A DNA stretch of 56,724 nucleotides from an uncultured Telmatospirillum sp. (GCA_903858635.1 CAIOJO010000324.1:1-56724); one strand, 5' to 3'. Counted from the stretch's first letter, positions 17,460-26,184 are shown. Notes: generated from the sequence alone by a model not told the origin. Translations and numbers: made by a program.

Positions 17460-18629
17460 ATGAAAAACGACACCCGGATCGTCCATGCCGGCAGCCATCC
17501 CGAGGCACATGGCGGCGCCGTCAATCCTCCCGTCTACCACGTTTCGACAGTCACCTATCCCACTGTCGGTGCGATGAAGGCGGGTGAGAAGACGCCCTAC
17601 GACGGCATGCGTTACGGCCGCTTCGGCACGCCCACCAGCTTCGCCCTCGAAGAAGCGGTTTGCGAGCTGGAGGGCGGCTTCCGCACGGTGTCGACGGCCT
17701 CCGGGCTGGCGGCCATCACCGGCACCCTCTCCGCCCTGCTGCAAGCCGGCGACCACCTGCTGATGGTGGATTCGGTCTATCACCCGACGCGGCGCTTTTG
17801 CCAGGAGCATCTGAAACGCTACGGCGTCGAGACCACCTTCTACGACCCATTGATCGGCGCCGGCATCGCCCGGCTGATGCGGCCGGAGACCCGCGTGGTA
17901 TTCGTCGAATCGCCGGGGTCGCTGACCTTCGAGGTGCAGGACATTCCGGCCATCGCCGCCGTGGCGCATGCCCATGGGGCCAAGGTGGTGTTGGACAATA
18001 CCTGGGCCACGCCGCTGTTCTTTCGGCCGTTCGAGAAAGGCGTCGACATCTCGATCCAGGCGGCCACCAAATTCATCGTCGGTCACTCCGACGCCATGTT
18101 GGGAACCATTACCTGTGCCGACAGCGACCTGTGGATGCGGGTCAAGTCGTCGGTGGCCACCTCCGGGGTTTGCGCCGGGGCCGAGGAGGTCTATCTCGGT
18201 CTGCGCGGCTTGCGTACCCTGTCGGTGCGACTCCGCCAGCACCAGGAGTCCGGCCTTCTCCTGGCCGATTGGCTGAAGGCTCGGCCGGAAGTGGCGCGGG
18301 TCATGCACCCCGCCCTTGCCGACGATCCGGGGCACCCCCTATGGCGACGCGACTTCAGCGGGGCCTGCGGCCTGTTCGGCCTCGAGCTGATCCCCGGCTA
18401 TACCAGCCAAGCGGTCGACCGCTTCCTCGACGGCCTGCAATACTTCTCGCTCGGCTATAGTTGGGGCGGTTATGAGAGTCTGATCATTCCGACCAGCGGC
18501 AACATCCAGCGCTCGGCCTGCCCGTGGACGGCGGCCGGGCCGACCTTGCGCATCCATACCGGCCTCGAAGACCCACAGGACCTGATCGCCGACCTGGCGG
18601 CGGGCTTCGAGAGATTGAATAATTTGTAG
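17460..18629 (+). CDS. metC: Cystathionine beta-lyase
   Basis: PLP-dependent enzyme that splits cystathionine to homocysteine, pyruvate and ammonia in methionine synthesis. The 389-residue product contains RYGRFGTPTSFALEEAV, the PLP-contacting STASGLAAI, the aspartate of VVLDNTWATP and Lys204 in AATKFIVGHSD. The C-terminal SGN-QRSACPWTAAGPTLRIH region fits MetC rather than MetB or MetZ. The ATG at 17460 (MKNDTRIVHAG) is the conserved family start; the open frame adds 22 unlike residues upstream. With cysK and sseA nearby, three sulfur amino acid genes lie within 3.5 kb. Confidence 0.92.
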   Translation: MKNDTRIVHAGSHPEAHGGAVNPPVYHVSTVTYPTVGAMKAGEKTPYDGMRYGRFGTPTSFALEEAVCELEGGFRTVSTASGLAAITGTLSALLQAGDHLLMVDSVYHPTRRFCQEHLKRYGVETTFYDPLIGAGIARLMRPETRVVFVESPGSLTFEVQDIPAIAAVAHAHGAKVVLDNTWATPLFFRPFEKGVDISIQAATKFIVGHSDAMLGTITCADSDLWMRVKSSVATSGVCAGAEEVYLGLRGLRTLSVRLRQHQESGLLLADWLKARPEVARVMHPALADDPGHPLWRRDFSGACGLFGLELIPGYTSQAVDRFLDGLQYFSLGYSWGGYESLIIPTSGNIQRSACPWTAAGPTLRIHTGLEDPQDLIADLAAGFERLNNL

Positions 18630-18674
18630 GTCCCGCGGGCCAGTCGGGCGGGCATCTGAGGCTGTGAAAAAATT

Positions 18675-18754
18675 AGTGGCGCCGGCCGGCGGAGCCGGAA
18701 GCCTGGCATTTCCGCCGCTCCGCGGCGCAGACCGGCAGGGACGCCGGTCCCACT
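18675..18754 (+). repeat. Dispersed GC-rich palindromic repeat, copy A
   Basis: An 80-nt element bounded by AGTGGCGCCGG and CCGGTCCCACT, with internal palindromes (TTCCGGCTCC-type arm and CCGCCGCTCCGCGGCG). Compared with the 97-nt copy D at 53503-53599 it lacks about 17 nt near its left end but matches along the rest. Both copies share the left flank GAGGCTGTGAA. It occupies the intergenic region after metC. Confidence 0.8.
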
Positions 18755-18882
18755 GAAAAACAATTGTTTGCGATGACGGTCGGGGTAACGCCGGGCCGCG
18801 GAGGGGACCCACGCCGACTTGGCAGCTGCCCCCCAAGCATCGCAATATAGATGCTAGAGAAACTAATACTGTCTCGCAGATG

Positions 18883-18895
18883 AACATGTTAATAT
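18883..18895 (+). promoter_or_regulatory. 13-bp element AACATGTTAATAT, copy 1
   Basis: AACATGTTAATAT, containing the palindrome AACATGTT, lies 33 nt upstream of the first possible start of the unknown gene at 18929. The identical 13-mer occurs at 19689-19701 just before the TetR promoter. The surrounding 100 nt are distinctly AT-rich for this genome. Confidence 0.45.
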
Positions 18896-18928
18896 GAAGG
18901 AGTGTTAAAATAACGGCATTTAAATAAA

Positions 18929-19612
18929 ATGCAACGCAATCGGTGGAAACGCAGTGCGATGACCCGTCAGGCGGAACTCGAAAAGGTCCGCTCCGATGCC
19001 CATCGCTTCGTCGAAGCTCTCGCCGCCCGCCTGCGCGAACTCGAGCACTTGGCCCGTGAGGCGAAGCACTTCAATGTGTTCGCCGCAGATGAATATGCCC
19101 AGTTCCGGCTGCTGTTTCTGAACTTCCGGGAACTGAGCGAAGAGTTTCAGGTGCTGAGCCAACTGGCCGAGGATTCGCTTGGTAACTTGAAGTCCGAGGT
19201 TCAGGACGCGGGCGACGAGCACCGGCGACTGGACGAGTATTTCCGGCGCCTGCAAGTCCCCATGCTGCACGGTGTGATCAGCACCAATCTGCGGCTGTTG
19301 CGGGTCTGGGATGACCGCTTGCAGCGCGGCGAAGGCTTGCCTTATGGGGCCTATGAGCTGTTCCTTGAGACCGTGCGCCTGATCTACAACGCCCGCCTTG
19401 AATTGTTGCGCCCCCGCTATGTGGCGCTGCTCGACGACGCCGCCCTGCGCGACGCCGACCGCGCCGAGCGGCTCTTGCAGGCGCTGATCGAGCGGGCCCC
19501 AAGGTTCTTGGACTTTGCCCCCGGTTTGGCCCTGCAGGATACAGAAACGCTGGGATTGCTCGACGACGACCTGTGGGATGAACCGCCGGCAGGGCGTCGG
19601 GCATCGGCATGA
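18929..19612 (+). CDS. Conserved coiled-coil protein of unknown function
   Basis: A 227-residue soluble protein that I do not recognise. It is almost entirely helical. Residues 14-100 are rich in heptad-like Leu/Glu/Arg (LEKVRSDAHRFVEALAARL), and a middle segment has LPYGAYELFLETVRLIYNARLELL. There is no signal peptide or membrane helix. The first ATG (18929) lacks a ribosome site. An internal ATG at 18959 (MTRQAELEKV), with GGTGGA farther upstream, is an equally good start and would give 217 residues. The leader is AT-rich and carries a 13-bp motif shared with the next gene, a TetR regulator, so the two may be linked. Function open. Confidence 0.7.
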   Translation: MQRNRWKRSAMTRQAELEKVRSDAHRFVEALAARLRELEHLAREAKHFNVFAADEYAQFRLLFLNFRELSEEFQVLSQLAEDSLGNLKSEVQDAGDEHRRLDEYFRRLQVPMLHGVISTNLRLLRVWDDRLQRGEGLPYGAYELFLETVRLIYNARLELLRPRYVALLDDAALRDADRAERLLQALIERAPRFLDFAPGLALQDTETLGLLDDDLWDEPPAGRRASA

Positions 19613-19688
19613 TCCATGGCGGGCAACGCTCTCCTTGGATCAGGCCTCTATCGGGTTTTCCCGAGTCATTGACAGAAAAAACGGCGAC

Positions 19689-19701
19689 AACATGTTAATA
19701 T
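19689..19701 (+). promoter_or_regulatory. 13-bp element AACATGTTAATAT, copy 2
   Basis: Identical to the motif at 18883-18895. Here it lies 28 nt upstream of the -35 box of the TetR promoter, in an AT-rich patch (ATCGTAGAATATTTTTAAGG). An exact 13-mer twice within 820 nt of a GC-rich genome, each time before a gene start, suggests a common binding site. Confidence 0.45.
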
Positions 19702-19728
19702 CGTAGAATATTTTTAAGGGCTTGACTC

Positions 19729-19774
19729 TTGACGACCGACTCGCTTCACGGTACTCTCCCTAACGATCGTTCGG
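19729..19774 (+). promoter_or_regulatory. TetR promoter with overlapping 16-bp operator
   Basis: TTGACG (19729-19734) and TACTCT (19752-19757) are 17 nt apart. Directly after the -10 lies CCTAACGATCGTTCGG (19759-19774), a dyad in which 14 of 16 positions are symmetric around AACGATCGTT. This is the typical form of a TetR-family operator placed to block transcription, so the regulator gene downstream is probably autorepressed. The apparent coding frame over this stretch is not translated in this reading. Confidence 0.65.
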
Positions 19775-19860
19775 TAGCGGACACTCCGTTGCCTTACGAA
19801 CCTCCGCAACTCGACGGCGATGCCGGCTCGGCTGTGGATGGTTGGCCGGGGGGTGATGAA

Positions 19861-20499
19861 ATGCCTACGCCGCTGCTTTCCCGTGAAGAACTCCTCGCTC
19901 ATCTGGGTGAAACCTTCCGTCGCTTCGGCTACGAAGGAGCTAGCATGAGCCGCATTGCGGCGGCGACGGGGCTCGGCAAAGCCAGCCTCTACCATTATTT
20001 TCCGGCCGGAAAGCGGCAGATGGCGGCCGCCGTCCTCGATTCGGTCACCGCCTGGTTCGAAGCCAACCTGTTCAAGCCGCTCGAATCGGTGCATCCGCCG
20101 CGCCAGCGCATCACCTCGATGCTGGCGACCCTCGACCGCTACTACGACAACGGCCAGGTCGCCTGCCTTCCGGCGCTGTTCGCCATGTCCAACGAACGGG
20201 AAATGTTCCGCGAGGCGATCCGTCAGTTCTTCCTGCGCTGGGTGGCTGGTCTCTCACAGACCTTGACCGATTCCGGCCTGGCCCGCGACATCGCGCAACG
20301 CCGCGCCCATGACGCGGTCGAACGGATTCAGGGCGCCCTGGTGCTCAGCCGGGCCTTCGCCAACGGCCGCACCTTCGAGGCGATGGCGGCGGAACTGCCC
20401 GACCAGTTGCTGGCCGGAGCCGACCGTTCGACCATGTGGACGACGCGGGCCCCCCGCTTCGCCCCGCCGCCGACGGCAATCCGCTCGCACGCCGGCTGA
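19861..20499 (+). CDS. TetR/AcrR-family transcriptional regulator
   Basis: A 212-residue repressor. The N-terminal helix-turn-helix spans about residues 10-55 (FRRFGYEGASMSRIAAATG, then GKASLYHYF), and the all-helical C-terminal ligand domain includes ACLPALFAMSNEREMF. The ATG at 19861 was chosen because GGGGGGTGAT precedes it and a promoter and operator occupy 19729-19774. A TTG start at 19729 would place the operator inside the gene. No transporter or catabolic gene lies next to it except the unknown coiled-coil gene upstream, which shares a 13-bp motif. Ligand and targets unknown. It ends in a terminator region shared with the converging cobW-like gene. Confidence 0.9.
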   Translation: MPTPLLSREELLAHLGETFRRFGYEGASMSRIAAATGLGKASLYHYFPAGKRQMAAAVLDSVTAWFEANLFKPLESVHPPRQRITSMLATLDRYYDNGQVACLPALFAMSNEREMFREAIRQFFLRWVAGLSQTLTDSGLARDIAQRRAHDAVERIQGALVLSRAFANGRTFEAMAAELPDQLLAGADRSTMWTTRAPRFAPPPTAIRSHAG

Positions 20500-20527
20500 T
20501 CCGCGACTACCGCCTTCCCAAGAAAAG

Positions 20528-20560
20528 ACACCCGCCTGTACGCTTGGTACGGACGGGTGT
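20528..20560. terminator. Bidirectional hairpin between tetR and the COG0523 gene
   Basis: ACACCCGCCTGTAC (20528-20541) pairs with GTACGGACGGGTGT (20547-20560) around a 5-nt loop, with G-U tolerated mismatches. On the minus strand the stem is followed by CTTTTCTT, so it best serves as terminator for the minus-strand GTPase gene, about 100 nt after its stop. Confidence 0.6.
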
Positions 20561-20642
20561 GAAGGAGTGTCTAAGAGAGGGAGGCTGACCTCCAGAGGCC
20601 AACTTCGACTCGACCTTAGCCCAAATTGCCGGTGCGACGCAA

Positions 20643-20657
20643 TGATAATTAGTATCA
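20643..20657. promoter_or_regulatory. Fur/Zur-box-like dyad in a convergent region
   Basis: TGATA (20643-20647) and TATCA (20653-20657) in the context AATGATAATTAGTATCACT resemble half of a classical Fur box. It lies between two converging genes, 3 nt after the GTPase stop, where no promoter is expected. It could be a relic of a lost metal-regulated gene or chance in an AT-rich patch. Confidence 0.3.
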
Positions 20658-20660
20658 CTG

Positions 20661-21742
<1,082 letters not shown>

Positions 21743-21746
<4 letters not shown>

Positions 21747-22135
21747 TTGCCGTAGAGCCGGTCGGGGGAAACCAGCACCGGTGCCGTCTCGACCAGGCCG
21801 TCGGCGCCGGCCGCGGTGTAGAAGCAGCTGCGGTGCCCGGTGTGGCAGGCCACCCCCTCCTGGTCGACCTTCAGCAAGACGGTGTCGCCGTCGCAATCCA
21901 CCAGGAAAGCCATCAGCCGCTGCGCTTGGCCCGAGGTCTCACCCTTGCGCCACAGTGCCCCCCGCGATCGCGAGTAGTAGCAGACCCGTCCGGCGCGCAA
22001 GGTCTCCTCGACCGCTTCGCGGTTCATCCAGGCGAGCATCAGCACTTCGCCGCTGTCGTGCTGCTGGGCGATTGCCGGTACCAGACCATCGGCATTGAAA
22101 CGGATTGCGGCCAGCGCCGCGGCAATATCGGTCAC
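21743..22135 (-). CDS. hisI: Phosphoribosyl-AMP cyclohydrolase
   Basis: Zinc-dependent enzyme of histidine biosynthesis that opens the purine ring of phosphoribosyl-AMP. The 130-residue protein carries the metal-binding aspartates and Cys in VDCDGDTVLLKVDQ and the C-terminal cysteines in GVACHTGHRSCFY. It is the stand-alone form without the HisE pyrophosphohydrolase domain. The start is GTG at 22135 with GAGG upstream. No other his genes lie nearby. Instead it is coupled to a zinc-chaperone-type GTPase and diverges from a Zur-like regulator, which suggests a zinc-sparing or zinc-delivery role. Confidence 0.93.
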
Positions 22136-22282
22136 GGTTGAACCTCTGAACGAGACGAGGAATGCTGGCGGCCGGCCCGGCGATCAGCATCCGCCGCGAC
22201 CGCCGCCAAGCCTGCAACATGGCATGGAACGTTGCCGAATGTTAGACTGAAGCCAGTGCAAGAAGTCGAAAGCCCGCTGCCG

Positions 22283-22774
22283 ATGACCGTCAACGCCGAG
22301 ATTTTCCCATCGCCCGTCCATGACCATGACGACTGTGTGCGCGCCGCGCTGGATGCCGCCGAGGCCCAATGCGACCGGCACGGCGCCAGGCTGACGGCGC
22401 TGCGGCGGCGGGTGCTCGAGCTGGTATGGACCAGCCACGAGCCGGTCGGTGCCTACGCCCTGCTGGACATCCTGAAGGCCGAAGGCCAGGCGGCGGCACC
22501 ACCCACCGTCTATCGGGCGCTGGATTTCCTGCTGGTGCAGGGTTTGATCCATCGGCTGGAACGGCGCAATGCCTTCGTCGGCTGCCGGCGCCCGACCACC
22601 CCGCATTCGGCCGAATTCCTGATCTGCACCGACTGCGGCCGGGTGGCCGAATTGGACGACCCGTCGATCGGCGCGGCGGTCCGCCTGGGTGCCGAAGCCC
22701 AGGGCTTCACGGTAACCCGCCAGACCATCGAGGTCGAAGGTCTGTGCCCGGACTGCCGGAAGCAAGGACATTAG
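22283..22774 (+). CDS. zur: Fur-family regulator, Zur-like
   Basis: Ferric-uptake-family repressor of about 163 residues. The winged-helix domain contains GARLTALRRRVLELVW and PPTVYRALDFLLVQGL. The dimerisation domain has two CxxC pairs (CTDCGRV and, at the C-terminus, CPDCRKQGH) forming the structural zinc site, and regulatory His residues (PHSAEFLICTDC). PVGAYALLDILK is a segment typical of Zur rather than Fur. Start uncertain: the ATG at 22283 lacks a strong ribosome site, and a TTG at 22232 gives 17 more residues. An imperfect dyad GCAAC...GTTGC at 22214-22235 lies upstream and could be its operator. Confidence 0.85.
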   Translation: MTVNAEIFPSPVHDHDDCVRAALDAAEAQCDRHGARLTALRRRVLELVWTSHEPVGAYALLDILKAEGQAAAPPTVYRALDFLLVQGLIHRLERRNAFVGCRRPTTPHSAEFLICTDCGRVAELDDPSIGAAVRLGAEAQGFTVTRQTIEVEGLCPDCRKQGH

Positions 22775-22908
22775 GCGAGACGGCTAGTCCGCGGCCCGGC
22801 CGGCAGGCGAAAGGTCGACCGGCCGGAAGCAACCGGCCGCCATCCGATGAAAGGCGGGGCCGCCGGCGCCATGTGCGATGCCGGTGCCGCCTGCTGACGG
22901 AGGTTCGG

Positions 22909-23220
22909 ATGCCGCGCCTGGTATTGCTGGCCGTAACGGCCGCAACTTGGATGTTGCCGCTACCTGCCACCGCCCAGCAGATCTGCGGAACGCGGGCGGT
23001 GGTCCTCGATTCGCTGGCCAAGGATTACCAGGAAATCCCCGCCGCTTTCGGTCGTTCCAGCAACGGCATGCTGATCGAAGTGTTCGCCGCCCGGCACGGC
23101 CAGACCTGGACCATCCTGGTCACCCATCCCGACGGCAACAGCTGTATCCTGGCTGCTGGCGACCTATGGACGCCGATGCCGCAGAAGCAGCGGCTATCGG
23201 CCCTCGGCGGGGCTGTTTAG
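22909..23220 (+). CDS. Small secreted protein of unknown function
   Basis: A 103-residue protein with a clear signal peptide (MPRLVLLAVTAATWMLPLP, cleavage after ATA-Q) and a short mature domain with ICGTR near its start, SSNGMLIEVFAARHGQTWTI and a second Cys in GNSCILAAGD, so one disulfide is possible. The ATG at 22909 has GGAGG upstream. The 3' end overlaps the converging DUF192 gene by 27 nt. Related small periplasmic proteins are common in alphaproteobacteria, but I know no function for them. Confidence 0.75.
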   Translation: MPRLVLLAVTAATWMLPLPATAQQICGTRAVVLDSLAKDYQEIPAAFGRSSNGMLIEVFAARHGQTWTILVTHPDGNSCILAAGDLWTPMPQKQRLSALGGAV

Positions 23221-23658
23221 TCGGAACAGCGGATAGCCGACACGGTCGCCCGCCTTGATACGCAATCGATCGGCGGTGCCGCCGTTCACTTCGAGCACGG
23301 CCCGCACCGGACCCGGTGAGGCGATGATGTCGAGCGAGTTGGGAACGGTGCGCTCGGCGATGCCGGCAACGATGCCGTCCCGGCCGATGAAGATCATGTC
23401 CAGGGGAATCAGGGTGTTCTTCATCCACATGAAGACCGGCCGGTCCTCGCCAAAGTCGAACAGCATCCCGGCATCCGCCGACAGGTTGGTCCGGTTCATC
23501 AGGCCACGGGCCAGTTCGTCGTTGCTCTGCGCCAACTCGATGGTAAACGGCAGATCGCGGCCGTCGGCGGTCGCAATGGAAAGCCGCGACGACCCTGCCG
23601 CCGCCAGCGGCAATGGCCAGACGCAGCACAACAAAACGAGAATGCGCAACACCTTCAT
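23194..23658 (-). CDS. DUF192 family secreted protein
   Basis: A 154-residue protein with a signal peptide (MKVLRILVLLCCVWPLPLAA) and a single DUF192 domain. Recognisable segments are ARGLMNRTNLSADAGMLFDF, MWMKNTLIPLDMIFI and VLEVNGGTADRLRIKAGD. The family is widespread and small, with no established enzymatic role. The ATG at 23658 follows AGGA. Its stop region overlaps the preceding plus-strand gene by 27 nt, so the two transcripts are complementary at their 3' ends. Confidence 0.9.
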   Translation of the reverse strand: MKVLRILVLLCCVWPLPLAAAGSSRLSIATADGRDLPFTIELAQSNDELARGLMNRTNLSADAGMLFDFGEDRPVFMWMKNTLIPLDMIFIGRDGIVAGIAERTVPNSLDIIASPGPVRAVLEVNGGTADRLRIKAGDRVGYPLFRLNSPAEGR

Positions 23659-23789
23659 GGCGAATCCTAAGCTGAGAACGGCCGACTGTGCCTTGTCGGC
23701 GATCGCCGCGCAACCCCGTGCATTCTCGCTTGGGAGGCGGCAGCGGACGAGATATACCTTGCCGGCCCGCTATCGGCTGCCGAGGCAAC

Positions 23790-24758
23790 ATGCGCATCCT
23801 GCTCGCCTTTCTACTCCTCATCGCCTTTCCCGCCGTCGCCGCCGAACTGCCGGTTCCGCCATGGCAGTCGGCTCTCGGACGGGACCACCCCCTGGTCGGG
23901 CGCATCTGGTTGCCGGCTGAGCGGCGCTTCGCCGAGCCGACCGAACTGAGCCACCGTCTGGCCGCCGCCGACTTCGTCCTGTTGGGCGAACACCATGACA
24001 ATCCCGACCATCATCGTCTGCAGGCCTGGGCCTTGGCGCAGATCATCGCGGTCGGGCGGCGACCGCCGGTCGCCTTCGAGATGGTCAGCCCGGAGCAGGC
24101 CCCCGCCATGCGACGCCATCTGGCGGCCCATCCGGGCGATGTGGACGGCCTCGAGGCGGCTCTCGACTGGAGCAACAACCATTGGCCCGATTGGGCGATG
24201 TACCGGCCGATCTTCGCCGAGGCGGTGCAGGCCGGCATGACCTTGCGCCCGGCCAATCTGCCGCAGAACGTGCTGCATGCGCTGGCCCGTAGCTGGCCGC
24301 TGCCGGACGTCACCCGCCACTACTACCGGCTGGACCAGACGCTCGATGCCTCCACGGCGGCGGCGCTGGCCGAAGAGATCCGCGCTTCGCATTGCGGACA
24401 ACTGCCGGAAAAGGTCGTGCCCGCCATGGTCGAGGTGCAGCGGGCCCGCGACGCCGCCATGGCCCTGGCGATGACCGAGGATGCACCGACCGGTGCGGTC
24501 CTGATCGCCGGCGCCGGCCACACCCGCAACGACCGCGGCGTCCCGGTACAGGTGGCGGCGCTCGCCCCCGGCCGGCCGATTTTTTCCCTGGCCTTCATCC
24601 AGGTGGCGGACGACGAAGCCGACCCCGACCAGACACTGCCGTTCGACGCGGTGATCTTCACCCCACGCATCGACGACGACGACCCTTGCGCCGGACTGGC
24701 GGAATTCCTGAAGAAGAAGCGCGAAGCCGAGGAGCAGAAGGAAAAAGAGAAGCAGTAG
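23790..24758 (+). CDS. ChaN/EreA-superfamily protein, probable secreted heme-binding factor
   Basis: A 322-residue protein with a signal peptide (MRILLAFLLLIAFPAVAA) and a ChaN_2-type domain. The diagnostic LLGEHHDNPDHH is near residue 60, VAFEMVSPEQ follows, and a C-terminal GAGHTRNDRGVP supplies the conserved His. Family members bind heme or act in iron handling, and some resemble erythromycin esterase folds. The last 25 residues are Lys/Glu-rich (KKKREAEEQKEKEK). The ATG at 23790 starts the signal peptide and has GAGG upstream; the open frame extends 34 codons further. No iron-regulated partner is seen next to it. Confidence 0.82.
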   Translation: MRILLAFLLLIAFPAVAAELPVPPWQSALGRDHPLVGRIWLPAERRFAEPTELSHRLAAADFVLLGEHHDNPDHHRLQAWALAQIIAVGRRPPVAFEMVSPEQAPAMRRHLAAHPGDVDGLEAALDWSNNHWPDWAMYRPIFAEAVQAGMTLRPANLPQNVLHALARSWPLPDVTRHYYRLDQTLDASTAAALAEEIRASHCGQLPEKVVPAMVEVQRARDAAMALAMTEDAPTGAVLIAGAGHTRNDRGVPVQVAALAPGRPIFSLAFIQVADDEADPDQTLPFDAVIFTPRIDDDDPCAGLAEFLKKKREAEEQKEKEKQ

Positions 24759-24783
24759 GGGAGTGGGTGAAAAAATTGTTTTC

Positions 24784-24879
24784 AGTGGCACCGGCGTCCC
24801 TGCCGGTGTCGGCCGCGGAGCGGCGGAAACGCTGGCCTTCCGGCTCCGCCGGAACACCGGCGCGGAGGCCGGTGCCACT
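24784..24879 (-). repeat. Dispersed GC-rich palindromic repeat, copy B (inverted)
   Basis: A 96-nt element, in the opposite orientation to copies A and D. Its reverse complement starts AGTGGCACCGGCCTCCG and aligns along its whole length with the 97-nt copy D at 53503-53599, with a few substitutions. Both edges carry AGTGGCACCGG-type sequence in inverted order, so the element is symmetric at its ends. It lies between the ChaN gene and the two-helix membrane gene, where it might also serve as terminator for both. Confidence 0.85.
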
Positions 24880-24907
24880 CATTTGTTCACCCCACCAGAG
24901 GCCGGCG

Positions 24908-25399
24908 CTACTGTTGCAGCTCTTCCGCTTGTTCCTTGGTTTTCTTGAGTTTCCGCCAGATATCGGCTTCAAGCTTCTTCAGCTTGGTGTCGAAGTCCTC
25001 GATCCGTTCGAAGCCCTTCTCGCGGGCGATCGTCCTGTATTGGCGGGATATGCGCCGCCAGACCATCTCGACGCCCAGCACCGCCACCAATCCGCCGGCC
25101 GCCGTGCACACCCAGCCGGCCAGCGGGCCGAAATGGCGGTCGAAGGCGACCACGGTGCCCCAGAAGCCGATGGTCACCGCCGTGGTCACCCCGACCAGGA
25201 TCCACCGCTTGCCGGTGGCGTCCTGACGCAGCCGCAATTGCCGCCGCTCCAATTCGGTGAAGGCGTTGGCCAGTTCCGACCGGGCCATGGCCTGCCAGGT
25301 CTTGAACGACATGCCATGTTCGCTTTTTCCTTCGCGGATGAAGGATTCCAGCTTACGGACCAGATAATCGGCGCGCTGCTGCGGCGTGGGGTCGGACAT
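24908..25399 (-). CDS. Two-helix membrane protein with flanking coiled coils
   Basis: A 163-residue protein of unknown function. The N-terminal 65 residues are helical and charged, two adjacent membrane helices follow (about 67-86 and 90-110, WILVGVTTAVTIGFWGTVVA and LAGWVCTAAGGLVAVLGVEM), and the C-terminal 50 residues form a Lys/Glu-rich coiled coil. There is no ribosome site before the ATG at 25399, so translation may be weak or coupled. It lies 53 nt after the Panacea-domain gene on the same strand, so they probably share a transcript. Pairing as toxin and antitoxin is possible but unproven. Confidence 0.75.
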   Translation of the reverse strand: MSDPTPQQRADYLVRKLESFIREGKSEHGMSFKTWQAMARSELANAFTELERRQLRLRQDATGKRWILVGVTTAVTIGFWGTVVAFDRHFGPLAGWVCTAAGGLVAVLGVEMVWRRISRQYRTIAREKGFERIEDFDTKLKKLEADIWRKLKKTKEQAEELQQ

Positions 25400-25452
25400 G
25401 CCCGCACGCTATGCGACGAGCGGGGCAGCCGGCAAGCCTAAAGCGGAATCGC

Positions 25453-26022
25453 CTATTTGCCAGGCGCTTTGGCCGGCGGCATCCACTTCTGCACCGAGAC
25501 CGGCTTGCCGGTCTGCGAGCGCATGACGCGGGGCCGCAGGACCTGGCCGATCGGCGGCGCCCCGACGGCGATGGCGGTATCGGGCGAGGCCGACGCCTTC
25601 TTGCCGTAGAAGTCGATCATCGCCTCGAGGGTGATTTCGCTGCGCGGTCCCTTGCTCAGGGCGTCGCAATACGGGCGATGGCCGTTGACTTGCCGGCTCA
25701 GCGAATCGGCGGAATGATGGCCGAACTTGCGCCAGATGCTGTCCAGGAACTGGGTCACCATCTCGGCCAGCGGCACCGGTTCGATGGCCGGCCGCTGAAT
25801 GCTGCAGGCCCGGAACACATTGGGCTCGATGGGACCGAATTCGTCGGCGACGAAAATCGCCGGCATCAGCATGCGGCCATGATAGGCCACGGCGAAATAG
25901 GCCTGGGCCAGGAACATCAGGCGTTGCAGTTTTTGTGGTTGCAGATACTCGTTGTCGTCGAGGGCCCGGTCGACGAACCAGAAAGCCACATCGAAGCTGG
26001 ATTGGACAGCCGCCGACGCCAT
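25453..26022 (-). CDS. Panacea-domain (DUF4065, SocA/GepA-like) protein, possible antitoxin
   Basis: A 189-residue protein whose first 150 residues match the Panacea/DUF4065 fold. LQPQKLQRLMFLAQAYF corresponds to the conserved Leu-Gln-Lys-Leu helix, ADEFGPIEPNVF to the GPV-type turn, and LSRQVNGHRPYCDAL with ITLEAMIDFY to the C-terminal helices. Panacea domains act as antitoxins for many unrelated toxins or as proteolytic adaptors such as SocA, which works with ClpXP. The ATG at 26022 has GGGGGAA upstream. The only same-strand neighbour that could be a partner is the two-helix membrane protein 53 nt downstream. It may equally be a stand-alone adaptor. Confidence 0.75.
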   Translation of the reverse strand: MASAAVQSSFDVAFWFVDRALDDNEYLQPQKLQRLMFLAQAYFAVAYHGRMLMPAIFVADEFGPIEPNVFRACSIQRPAIEPVPLAEMVTQFLDSIWRKFGHHSADSLSRQVNGHRPYCDALSKGPRSEITLEAMIDFYGKKASASPDTAIAVGAPPIGQVLRPRVMRSQTGKPVSVQKWMPPAKAPGK

Positions 26023-26184
26023 TGTTCCCCCTACCGGTCCCGAACTGCACCAGCCGCCACAATAGCCGCATGCGGCCGGCGAAGCCAAGTGCTCCCCCGG
26101 GGACACGGCCGAACCGAAAGATGCCGGGCACTCAGCCTAACGGCCGCCTCGCAAAGGCAGCTCGGGAGCCGGATGGGCGACGCT

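Noticed and set aside
19729-19860. N-terminal extension of the TetR gene from a TTG start
   Set aside because: The stretch contains the promoter and operator, and the ATG at 19861 has a strong ribosome site.
21747-21896. Fifty-residue N-terminal extension of the COG0523 gene
   Set aside because: It lies within the hisI gene, is Arg/Gly-rich without similarity, and the ATG overlapping the hisI stop gives the normal family start.
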